DNA of 64,000 bases from Deltaproteobacteria bacterium (GTDB lineage: Bacteria > Myxococcota > Kuafuiibacteriia > Kuafuiibacteriales > Kuafuiibacteriaceae). The position numbers were made by a program, and so were the translations under genes. The stretch covers positions 5,120,501-5,184,500 of the forward strand of contig JADJPE010000005.1 in assembly GCA_016713425.1 (NCBI GenBank), given 5' to 3'. The notes beneath the pieces are model-generated. The model was not told the origin of the DNA and ran no database searches. It saw only the letters and a program-made list of their open reading frames with translations. Shown in pieces: positions 27,805 to 35,759 of this stretch (within the stretch, counting starts at the first letter, position 1; the number at the start of each line of letters is the position of its first letter).

Positions 27805-28934
27805 GCGTCCTGCTCCTGAAGGAGACGGGTCTGCATCGACACGACTTCGCGATCGAACTCGGCAATGCGACTCACGTCGCGCGCACGGGCCTCGCCCTGA
27901 AGGCGAAGCGCTTCCATGCGTCGGTGGATGTCCTCGAGTTTGGTGTGTGCCTCCAGGATCGCACGGTTCTTGCTCAACGTATCGGGCCAGTCACGTCGTG
28001 CATACGCGTCGACCTCCTGGGCCTGAATGACGAGCTTGCGTGCATCTTCCTCGAGGCCCGTCGCGATCTGCGCGAGCGCGGCGCGCACCTTCGGCTGTTC
28101 TTCTGGGTCCGACCATAGGATATGTTCGAGCCAAGCGAGATCGGACGTTGTGACCTCGGTCCGTCCCTCGAGAAGCGCCGCCGCCCTCAAGACCGACAAC
28201 GAGGCACGGTAACGGCGATCCGAAGCGATCACGCCTTCTGCGTTGAGCGCCTTACGGATTTCGATGATATCCTGCAAGATACCGTCGGGGATCAACACTT
28301 CGGTGGCGCGCTGCTGCAGCGCTCGAAGCTCATCTGGGTCCAGCGTGGGCGCATCCAGGGGCGCTTGGTTTTTCGCATCGAGGCGAAGGAGCCGCGCGAA
28401 ACGATAGTCTTGCTCGATATAACCAACCGTGAAGCGAAGGAGGAAACGGTCATAGAGCGCGGCAAGCTCGTCTTCTTCGGGAAGCTCGTTGGATGCCGCC
28501 AACAACGTTTCGAGCGGAACCTCGACGGCTTGGCTTCCATGATGGAAACGGCGTTCGTTGAGGATCGTCAAGAGGGCGTTCAGAATTGCGGAATTGGCCT
28601 TGAAGATCTCATCGACGAACGCGATCTCGGCTTCCGGTAGCTTTCCCTTCGTGACTCGCTCGTACTGCCCGCGCTCGAGCGCGGGAAGGCTGACGGGGCC
28701 AAAGATTTCCTCGGGCGTCGTGAACTTCGTGAGCAACCATTCGAAGTAGGCGGTGCGCCCAAGGTGCCGGCAAACTTCCTTTGCGAGCATGGATTTGGCG
28801 GTGCCTGGAGGCCCAAGCATCAAGACATGTTGGCGAGATAGAACCGCGAGCAACGTGCCGTCGATGAGTCGATCTCGCTCGATGAATTGGCTCTTGAGGG
28901 CGGTCTGCAGGCGCTTGAGTCCTTCGTAGGTCAT
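27792..28934 (-). CDS. MoxR-family AAA+ ATPase, RavA-like
   Basis: A 380-aa AAA+ protein. Walker A GPPGTAKS at residues 41-48, Walker B IAFVDEIFKAN at about 104-114, sensor 1 Asn149 (AASNELPE) and an Arg finger near 163 (YDRFLLR) are all present. The central sequence is of the RavA type, but the protein is about 120 residues shorter than E. coli RavA, ending shortly after a coiled-coil C-terminal segment. It is the first gene of the pair with the VWA protein. Confidence 0.9.
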   Translation of the reverse strand: MTYEGLKRLQTALKSQFIERDRLIDGTLLAVLSRQHVLMLGPPGTAKSMLAKEVCRHLGRTAYFEWLLTKFTTPEEIFGPVSLPALERGQYERVTKGKLPEAEIAFVDEIFKANSAILNALLTILNERRFHHGSQAVEVPLETLLAASNELPEEDELAALYDRFLLRFTVGYIEQDYRFARLLRLDAKNQAPLDAPTLDPDELRALQQRATEVLIPDGILQDIIEIRKALNAEGVIASDRRYRASLSVLRAAALLEGRTEVTTSDLAWLEHILWSDPEEQPKVRAALAQIATGLEEDARKLVIQAQEVDAYARRDWPDTLSKNRAILEAHTKLEDIHRRMEALRLQGEARARDVSRIAEFDREVVSMQTRLLQEQDAWNG

Positions 28935-29188
28935 CAGCCGCGAGTTTGACCTAGACGGTCACGAAGAGCCAGGGCGGTGAACGCACGACGGATACCCCGC
29001 CACGTCAAGCCGTACGGCCATGACAAGTCGAGCCGCGCGGTGCCGTGCGCCGTCTGCCCGACCGCGGCCGTTGGGCCTTCATGGCGCTTTTCGCTCGGCG
29101 TCGAGTGTGCTGTGTACTGCGCGTGCCCGTTTTCGCGGAGGTTCGAGCTTCACCCCAAAGATCCCTCGAGCACGAGAAGGGTCCGTCC
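28935..29188. other. Divergent intergenic region
   Basis: About 250 bp between the minus-strand ATPase and the plus-strand DUF2279 gene. It should hold promoters for both, but I cannot identify convincing -35/-10 pairs. The upstream part of the DUF2279 reading frame also runs through here, without a signal-peptide-like or conserved sequence. Confidence 0.4.
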
Positions 29189-30157
29189 GTGGGCGTCGGG
29201 CCCTGGAGCACGGTTCTCCTCGCGGCGCTGATGAGCGCGATCCTCTCGACCGCTGGCCTCCGCGAAGCCCGCGCGAGCGTGCCGGTCTTGGCGAACGACC
29301 GAGACCCCGCCGGAACGACCGACGCGTCCGATCCGTGGCTCGTGGCCGGGGTCTCGAGCGCCATCGTGGGGACGCTCATGGTGTGGGGGTCTCAGGCGTG
29401 GTGGGATCACGGACTCGAGCCGTTTCACTGGCGAGATACGGGCTATTTCGGCCGTGATACCTACGCCGGAGGCGCCGACAAGCTGGGCCACTTCTACGCG
29501 ACCTATTTGCTCGTTCATGGGACGACGTCCATCTATAGCGCGCTGGGTGTTCCGAGAACCCGTGCCGCATGGCTGGCGGGATGCGGTGTCTTCTTGACGT
29601 CGAATTGGATCGAGCTCATCGACGGCTTCACGGAGTTCGGCTTCGAGAGCGGCGATGTCGTCGCGAATTCACTCGGGACCGCCCTTGGCGTCTTGACGAC
29701 GCTTTATCCCAGTGTCGATGCGGTCGTTGGGGCTCGGATTGGCTATGCGCCGACGCGCGATTTTCTTGCGCACGACAAGACGGTCCTGAAATGGATCAAC
29801 GACTATTCGGGGATGCTCTTCTACCTCGACCTCAAGATGGACGGTGTCTTCTCGCTGCTCGGTCGAGATCCCGGATGGTGGAGATATGTTCTGCTCGGGC
29901 CCGTCTACGGCACGCGTGACTACTCTCCGATCCGACGCCACGCCACACGACAGCGGATCTTTGGCTTTCAGGTTGGTCTCTCGCTCCCCCAGATCCTGCG
30001 CACCTGGGGCGACGGCGATGCGGCTGTCGACGGGCTTGCGCGGATCTTTGACTTCTATGCGATGCCACTCCTGTCGATCGCGCTCATGAAGGACCTCAAC
30101 AGCGATGCCTGGTTCTTGAACTTCGGTGTATCGCAGCGCTTCAATGTTGGGCTCTGA
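29189..30157 (+). CDS. DUF2279 (YfiM-like) envelope protein
   Basis: About 322 aa. A GTG at 29189, preceded by GAGAAGG, gives a clean signal peptide (hydrophobic stretch then ARAS); an in-frame ATG at 29045 would add 48 unlikely residues. After processing comes WWDHGLEPFHW, then the family block GGADKLGHFYATY, with further hydrophobic or amphipathic strands and a late YGTRDYSP. DUF2279 proteins are predicted outer-membrane or periplasmic, of unknown function. The C-terminal alternation ending in FNVGL looks like a beta-barrel end. Confidence 0.72.
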   Translation: MGVGPWSTVLLAALMSAILSTAGLREARASVPVLANDRDPAGTTDASDPWLVAGVSSAIVGTLMVWGSQAWWDHGLEPFHWRDTGYFGRDTYAGGADKLGHFYATYLLVHGTTSIYSALGVPRTRAAWLAGCGVFLTSNWIELIDGFTEFGFESGDVVANSLGTALGVLTTLYPSVDAVVGARIGYAPTRDFLAHDKTVLKWINDYSGMLFYLDLKMDGVFSLLGRDPGWWRYVLLGPVYGTRDYSPIRRHATRQRIFGFQVGLSLPQILRTWGDGDAAVDGLARIFDFYAMPLLSIALMKDLNSDAWFLNFGVSQRFNVGL

Positions 30158-32357
30158 CGTGGTGCGATTTGGTCGACATCCCGATGGAACACCGACATTT
30201 CTTGCCGAGAGCGACGAGCAAGGTTTTTATGCGATCGGATGGATTCATGGCCGATATAGGCCCTTGCAGTCGCAGCTTCTGGCGACGGCTGGGGTTGCGA
30301 AGCTCTCGGCCTCGATTTGGCCGATGGCTGCGCTCGAGCGAATCGACCGCATCAGCTTGAAGCTCGACTTGAAGGCGCGCGCCGATCGAGAAGATGCAAA
30401 GTTGTCCGTGTTCGCGCGCGAACGCCTCGATGCTTATCTGGCGGGACAACGCGCGGGATTGACGACCGCGGCCCAGGTGCGCGGGCGCTCGTTCATCGCG
30501 TCGCTCGCTCGATGTCCAACGCCGACGCGTGCGTCTCTGATCGCCGGCTTCATGCTCTCCGGATACCTTGGCCTGGCCGAATCTCAGGGACGGATGGAAA
30601 GGGCGCTCATCGAGCTTGTTGCTTCGGGCGCCGACACGACACTTCTTGGGTCGATGTTTGCGCCCCATCTCGATGGATGGGAACTGGCGCTCATTCGATG
30701 TCTTCGGAGACCTCAGGTTGGCGCCTGGTTTGGACGTCCCAACCAAGGCGCAGGCGGGCAAGGCGCAGGCGGGCGCGGCTTTGGGCTCGGTCAAGCGGCC
30801 GTCGGCGGCGGAAGCAATGCATGGGCGGTGGGCAAGATGATGACGCGCGAGGGGCGCGCCCTTCTCGCAGGTGACCCGCATCTTCAGATCAACCAGCTCC
30901 CGTCACTTCTGTTCGAGCTGACGGGACGGGTCGGGCGTGACTACTGGATGGGCGCGACAATCCCGGGCCTTCCGGGAATCGCGGTTGGTCGAAATCGGAA
31001 CGTGGCATGGAGCGGGACCTTCGCCGTAGCCGACAACGTCGATCATTTCATCGAGCGGCTCGAGAACGGGTGCTTCAGAAACGGTGACGGGACTTTGTCG
31101 CCTCTTCTCCGGCGCGAGGCGAGGCTGGCGCGGCGCGTGGGATCACATCGGAATCTCGAGTTCTATGAGACCGCCCGGGGTGTCATCGAAGACGAGGGGG
31201 ACGGCTTCGAGACCGCCGATGGGTTCGCGCTCTCGAGCCGCTGGAGTGGCGTCGAATCGCCGAGCGAAGCGATCGAGGCCTATCTGCGACTACCGCTCGC
31301 GAAGACGGCGGCCGAAGCCGACCGCGTGCTTGCGCGCGCCCACACATTCAGCCTTCATTTCGTGCTCGCCGATCGCGACGGCGATGTTCGCTATCGCCAA
31401 GCGGGAACGGTCCCGGACCGGACCGCGGGCTGGTCCGGACTCTTTCCGGTGGGTTGGCAGGACGTGCGCGGTTGGCGAGGTGTCCTCACTGGGCAAGATC
31501 TGCCGCGTGAACGGGGGATTGAGGAACCCTCGTCGCGCGGATTCGTTGCGAGCGCGAACGAGGGCCGAACAGGCCTGGGTGGACGCGTGCTTTCGACCTT
31601 GGCCCAGCCATCCTATCGGCTCGACCGGATCACCGAATTTCTCTCGTCGCGTCGCGACCACGATGTCGCGAGCATGCAGCACCTTCAACTCGACACGTTC
31701 TCCAGACAGAGCCTTCGGCTGCGCGGATTTCTTCTGTCGAGCCTTGGTGACGCCGATGGACCTCTGCGCCGCGCGCTCGTGGCCTGGGACGGCCGGTATG
31801 ACGTTGACAGCCCCGGCGCACACGCCTTCTCGATTCTTCGGAATCAAGCGATCGGCAGTCTGAGCACTGCACTCGGAGGTGAATCGTTCCTCGAAGGCCT
31901 GAAGACGACCGAGCTACCGGTGTGGTGGTGCGAGGCCCTCGATCGCGCGCTGGTGGATCCCGAGACTTGGCGACCTCGGGTCCGGCGCGCTGCACTCGAG
32001 AAGGCGATGAACGACGTTCGTCACGCCGTGCCTCGTCCCTGGGGGCATCAGGAAACGGTGGAGTTTGCGCATTTGATCTTGGGCGGTCTTCCGAGCGGGC
32101 TTGGCGCCAACCGCGGGCCCTTCCCGTTGAAGGGAAGCGTCGCAACGGTGTGCCAAGGCCACCGACTTTCGCTTCCCTGGGGTGAGGTCGTGGTCGCGCC
32201 CGCGTATCGGTTCGTGACCGACCTCGGGTGCGACGAGGCGTACACCGCACTTCCGGGCGGCATCGAAGCGTCACCCTTGGCGAAGACGTACGACTGCTGG
32301 CTCGCGGAGTACTTTGAGGGGCGCTATCACAAGCTTGTTCCGCCTCAAGAGGGCTGA
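30147..32357 (+). CDS. Penicillin acylase family (Ntn hydrolase) homologue
   Basis: About 736 aa. The nucleophile block GGGSNAWAVG (Ser at about residue 223), AGDPHLQINQLP, MGATIPGLPGIAVGRNRNVAWSGT and the late ANRGPFPLKGSVATVCQGHR match the penicillin acylase / acyl-homoserine-lactone acylase / quinohemoprotein-type group, which self-cleave into alpha and beta chains. Unlike most members there is no recognisable signal peptide, and a Gly/Gln-rich repeat (AGGQGAGGRG) immediately precedes the nucleophile. The start is uncertain; ATG at 30147 overlaps the previous gene by 11 nt. The substrate cannot be assigned. Confidence 0.85.
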   Translation: MGSDVVRFGRHPDGTPTFLAESDEQGFYAIGWIHGRYRPLQSQLLATAGVAKLSASIWPMAALERIDRISLKLDLKARADREDAKLSVFARERLDAYLAGQRAGLTTAAQVRGRSFIASLARCPTPTRASLIAGFMLSGYLGLAESQGRMERALIELVASGADTTLLGSMFAPHLDGWELALIRCLRRPQVGAWFGRPNQGAGGQGAGGRGFGLGQAAVGGGSNAWAVGKMMTREGRALLAGDPHLQINQLPSLLFELTGRVGRDYWMGATIPGLPGIAVGRNRNVAWSGTFAVADNVDHFIERLENGCFRNGDGTLSPLLRREARLARRVGSHRNLEFYETARGVIEDEGDGFETADGFALSSRWSGVESPSEAIEAYLRLPLAKTAAEADRVLARAHTFSLHFVLADRDGDVRYRQAGTVPDRTAGWSGLFPVGWQDVRGWRGVLTGQDLPRERGIEEPSSRGFVASANEGRTGLGGRVLSTLAQPSYRLDRITEFLSSRRDHDVASMQHLQLDTFSRQSLRLRGFLLSSLGDADGPLRRALVAWDGRYDVDSPGAHAFSILRNQAIGSLSTALGGESFLEGLKTTELPVWWCEALDRALVDPETWRPRVRRAALEKAMNDVRHAVPRPWGHQETVEFAHLILGGLPSGLGANRGPFPLKGSVATVCQGHRLSLPWGEVVVAPAYRFVTDLGCDEAYTALPGGIEASPLAKTYDCWLAEYFEGRYHKLVPPQEG

Positions 32358-32407
32358 AAGGTTGGAGCTTGAAAGGCTGGGCCTGAAAGCCTGGAGCTGA
32401 TTAGAGC

Positions 32408-34261
32408 CTAGAAGTCCTCGTCGTGGGCGAGCTCCCAGACCTTCGGCGAACGCCAAAGGCGGGACTTCAGCATCTCGCGCTCGAACGTAAACTCCTTCGG
32501 CAAACGATCGAAGAACTTATCGAACAAGCTCTCGTGATCGTTGGCCTCGAGCGTACCTTCTGCCCGATCGACCTTCATCAACTCGTAGAATCGCTCGGCC
32601 GGATAGTCGAGGCCTTCCCAGTTGAGGCTGTCGTGCCGAGGCATCCAGCCCACGGGTGACTCGACGGCGAATCCGCGACCGTGGCAACGATCGAGGACCC
32701 ACTTGAGCACGCGCATGTTCTCTCCGAACCCGGGCCACATGAACTTCCCGTCCGCGTCCTTGCGGAACCAGTTGACGCGGAAGATACGCGGTGGATTCGG
32801 CACATTGCGCCCAATGTTCAGCCAGTGCGTGAAGTAGTCGGCCATGTTGTAGCCACAGAACGGCAGCATCGCCATCGGGTCGCGCCGAACGTCCGCCTGA
32901 CCTGCTGCGGCGGCCGTCTTCTCGGAGCCCATCGTCGCTGCGCAGTAGACGCCATGCGCCCAGTTGAAGGCCTGAAATACAAGGGGCATCGTCTTGGACA
33001 TGCGCCCACCAAAGATGAAGGCCGCGATCGGCACGCCCGCCGGATCTTCCCACGCCGGGTCGATGGATGGGCACTGGGACGCCGGGGCGGTGAAGCGCGC
33101 GTTTGGGTGCGCGGCGGGTGTCTTTGTCTCGGGCGTCCAATCGCGACCCTGCCAGTCGATCACGTGCTTCGGCGGATCCTTGGTCATGCCTTCCCACCAA
33201 ACGTCGCCGTCATCGGTCAGGGCAACGTTGGTGTAGATGCAGTTCGCGTGGAGGGTCGCCATCGCGTTCGGATTGGTCTCCTCCGACGTACCGGGTGCAA
33301 CGCCAAAGAAACCAGCCTCCGGGTTGATCGCGCGCAGCTTTCCGTCCTTGGCGGGTTTGATCCAGGCAATGTCGTCGCCGATCGTGCGGATCTTCCAGCC
33401 CTCGAAGCCTTTCGGGGGAACAAGCATCGCGAAGTTCGTCTTGCCGCACGCGGACGGAAACGCTGCCCCAACGTAGGTTCGCTCGCCCTCGGGGGATTCG
33501 GCGCCGAGGATCAGCATGTGCTCGGCGAGCCAACCCTGGTCTCGGGCCATGACCGACGCGATGCGGAGCGCAAAACACTTCTTTCCGAGGAGTGCATTTC
33601 CACCGTAGCCGGAGCCGAATGACCAGATTGCCCGCTCCTCCGGGAAGTGAGCGATGTAAACGTTCTCTGGATTGCAGGGCCACGGAACATCCTTCTCGCC
33701 TTCGGCGAGAGGCTTTCCGACCGAATGGAGACACGGAACGAACTCGCCCCGCTCACCCAACACGTCGAGCGCGCCTTGGCCCATGCGCGTCATGATGCGC
33801 ATGTTCGTGGCGACGTAGGCCGAGTCGGAGATCTCGACGCCAATGTGGGCGATGCTCGATCCGAGCGGGCCCATCGAGAAGGGGATCACGTACATCGTAC
33901 GGCCACGCATGCAGCCTGAGAAAAGACCCGTGAGCGTCTCCTTCATCTTGGCTGGGTCTTCCCAGTTGTTGGTGGCACCCGCGTCATTGCGGTTCAGGCA
34001 GCAGATGAAGGTGCGGCCTTCGACGCGAGCCACGTCGCGGGGATCGCTTCGAGCGAGGTACGAATTCGGGCGCTTCTCCTGATTGAGCTTCAGAAAGGTG
34101 CCCCCTTTCACCAGCTCCGCCGCCAGCGTGTCGTACTCTTTCTGCGAGCCGTCACACCAGTGGATCGCCTTGGGCTGCGTCAGGCGCGCAATTTCGTCGA
34201 CCCACTGGATAAGTCGTTCGTTTTTCGTCTGATTCTTGAAGTTTGAGGGTACAGCGTTCAT
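32408..34261 (-). CDS. pckG: Phosphoenolpyruvate carboxykinase (GTP)
   Basis: Converts oxaloacetate and GTP to PEP, CO2 and GDP in gluconeogenesis. At 617 aa it is the size of GTP-dependent enzymes. Seen: NCIYTNVALT, the P-loop FPSACGKTNFAM, the reactive-Cys region in the same loop, the metal/guanine-binding FGGRMSKTMPLVF, and MGSEKTAAA. The ATG at 34261 is preferred to a TTG five codons upstream. It follows the deaminase gene by 48 bp on the same strand. Confidence 0.96.
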   Translation of the reverse strand: MNAVPSNFKNQTKNERLIQWVDEIARLTQPKAIHWCDGSQKEYDTLAAELVKGGTFLKLNQEKRPNSYLARSDPRDVARVEGRTFICCLNRNDAGATNNWEDPAKMKETLTGLFSGCMRGRTMYVIPFSMGPLGSSIAHIGVEISDSAYVATNMRIMTRMGQGALDVLGERGEFVPCLHSVGKPLAEGEKDVPWPCNPENVYIAHFPEERAIWSFGSGYGGNALLGKKCFALRIASVMARDQGWLAEHMLILGAESPEGERTYVGAAFPSACGKTNFAMLVPPKGFEGWKIRTIGDDIAWIKPAKDGKLRAINPEAGFFGVAPGTSEETNPNAMATLHANCIYTNVALTDDGDVWWEGMTKDPPKHVIDWQGRDWTPETKTPAAHPNARFTAPASQCPSIDPAWEDPAGVPIAAFIFGGRMSKTMPLVFQAFNWAHGVYCAATMGSEKTAAAAGQADVRRDPMAMLPFCGYNMADYFTHWLNIGRNVPNPPRIFRVNWFRKDADGKFMWPGFGENMRVLKWVLDRCHGRGFAVESPVGWMPRHDSLNWEGLDYPAERFYELMKVDRAEGTLEANDHESLFDKFFDRLPKEFTFEREMLKSRLWRSPKVWELAHDEDF

Positions 34262-34309
34262 GGCTGCGTGCAACAAACACCACTCCCGACCCCAGGGAAA
34301 GCGAAATCG

Positions 34310-34825
34310 TCATGCCTCGCGTTTGCCACAGTCCGCGGTCGGACTCATGGCCAAAGGGCCGCGGGGATCCGGCGGCCCCTCGACACGCTGGATCTCGACC
34401 CCATGTCGGCTCAAATACTCGAGGCCGTTTTCACCGGAGTAGCCGCCTTCCACCACCAAGACGCGCGTGATGCCCGCGTGATGGATGAGCTTTGCGCACA
34501 GCACACAAGGTTCGCCGGTGACGATGAGCCACGCACCGCGGGTCGAAACGCCGTTGGCCGCTGCATTGCAGATGACGTTCATCTCAGCGTGGTGGCAGCC
34601 GATTTCCATCCGCGTGCCGGAAGGAACGGAGAGTTCGTCGCGCAGGCAGACCTCGCCGCCGCACAACGCGCCACCGCCTCTTGGACCGCCATTGTAGCCG
34701 TCCATGAGGATGACGTTTCGGGCCGGATCGATAAGGAGCGCACCAAACTTTCGGCGCGGACAGTTCGATGCCTTCGCCAGCGCGAGGCATTGCTCGATGC
34801 GAATGCGAACGTGCTTGTCTTTCAT
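34310..34825 (-). CDS. dCMP deaminase-like zinc deaminase
   Basis: A 171-aa cytidine/deoxycytidylate deaminase-fold protein. Zinc site: His and Glu in CHHAEMN and the two Cys of GEPCVLCAK. MDGYNGGPRGGG and the extra Cys residues before the HAE motif (CGGEVCLRDE) resemble dCMP deaminases and ComEB. It probably deaminates dCMP to dUMP. It is 10 bp after the YecA-like gene and 48 bp before pckG, forming a short minus-strand operon of unrelated functions. Confidence 0.84.
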   Translation of the reverse strand: MKDKHVRIRIEQCLALAKASNCPRRKFGALLIDPARNVILMDGYNGGPRGGGALCGGEVCLRDELSVPSGTRMEIGCHHAEMNVICNAAANGVSTRGAWLIVTGEPCVLCAKLIHHAGITRVLVVEGGYSGENGLEYLSRHGVEIQRVEGPPDPRGPLAMSPTADCGKREA

Positions 34826-34835
34826 CAGAGGAGGC

Positions 34836-35615
34836 CTAGCTCAATCGCTGGCGCCCACAGCATCGCGAGTACGCTGCGCCACTTCCACAAAGGCAGGGCT
34901 GGTGGACCGTCGCGACCCGACGTCGTCGAGGTCCCGAGAGCCTGGTCCTGTGCCGACGCCAATAGCGATACAACGCGACGGTCGCCTCGTCCAGGGTCTC
35001 ATAGTAGGGCGTCGGCGCACCGTGCTCGGGGTCGCCATCGACCTCGAGATGGTCCTGAAGCTCGGCCTGGCGGTCCTCGCCCGCGGCCGCGATATCCTCG
35101 GGGCTGAGCTTGAAGAGCCCTGAGAGCACGCCCAAGGGGAAGAGGAGCGCGGCCCCCATGTCGTCGTTTCGCCACCGCGCATCCAGTCGGGCGCCGGCAA
35201 CATAGCCCCGCGCCCATCTTGGCGCATCCGTGGCGTCGGGCTGTCCGAGAGGCCCAAAGGATTCGCCCCGCTGGAGCGCGTCGGCGATTTCATTCAGAAG
35301 ACGGACGATCACCGCGTTCGGCATACGCGCACGATCGCCGTCCGCAAAAGCTTCGTCGTCGCCGTACAAAGCGGGCAACCACATGCTTGGCATGAGGATC
35401 GATGGCGCGGAGGCGATGGCGGTCAGGAAACCATCGAGTTCCTGCAAGTCCATCGTATCGGGCGGTACCTCGTCGGACGAGAAGAATGACGTGAGCATCT
35501 CGAGCTCGTTCTGCGTCACGCTTGTGGCGCGCGACTCGGTCGGGTGCGCCGAATCGAGAGCGTCGGCCGAGTTCGAAAGGGATGCAGAGTTCAGAGAGTT
35601 GGCGCGTGGCTCCAT
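34836..35615 (-). CDS. UPF0149/YecA family protein with SEC-C motif
   Basis: A 259-aa protein with an N-terminal helical YecA/YgfB domain (MDLQELDGFLTAIASAP, WARGYVAGA, LLFPLGVLSGLF) and a C-terminal zinc-binding SEC-C motif, CLCGSGAAYSRCCG, as on SecA. The role is unknown; YecA proteins are thought to act around translation or secretion. The first 45 residues are Ser/Asn-rich and non-conserved, so the true start may be further in. ATG at 35615 is used instead of an upstream TTG. Divergent from the transglycosylase gene. Confidence 0.8.
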   Translation of the reverse strand: MEPRANSLNSASLSNSADALDSAHPTESRATSVTQNELEMLTSFFSSDEVPPDTMDLQELDGFLTAIASAPSILMPSMWLPALYGDDEAFADGDRARMPNAVIVRLLNEIADALQRGESFGPLGQPDATDAPRWARGYVAGARLDARWRNDDMGAALLFPLGVLSGLFKLSPEDIAAAGEDRQAELQDHLEVDGDPEHGAPTPYYETLDEATVALYRYWRRHRTRLSGPRRRRVATVHQPCLCGSGAAYSRCCGRQRLS

Positions 35616-35759
35616 AGAGATGTTTCTATCCGTCGCTTCTCCCGTGGGGATTTGCAATGGTCGTTATCCGGTTCTTCCCCCGGTCCGTCGCGACGGCGTT
35701 TGCGATATACCCTCCTTGACCCGAAAGTCCGTTCTCCTCAGTCTGCGAGCATTCGGCCT

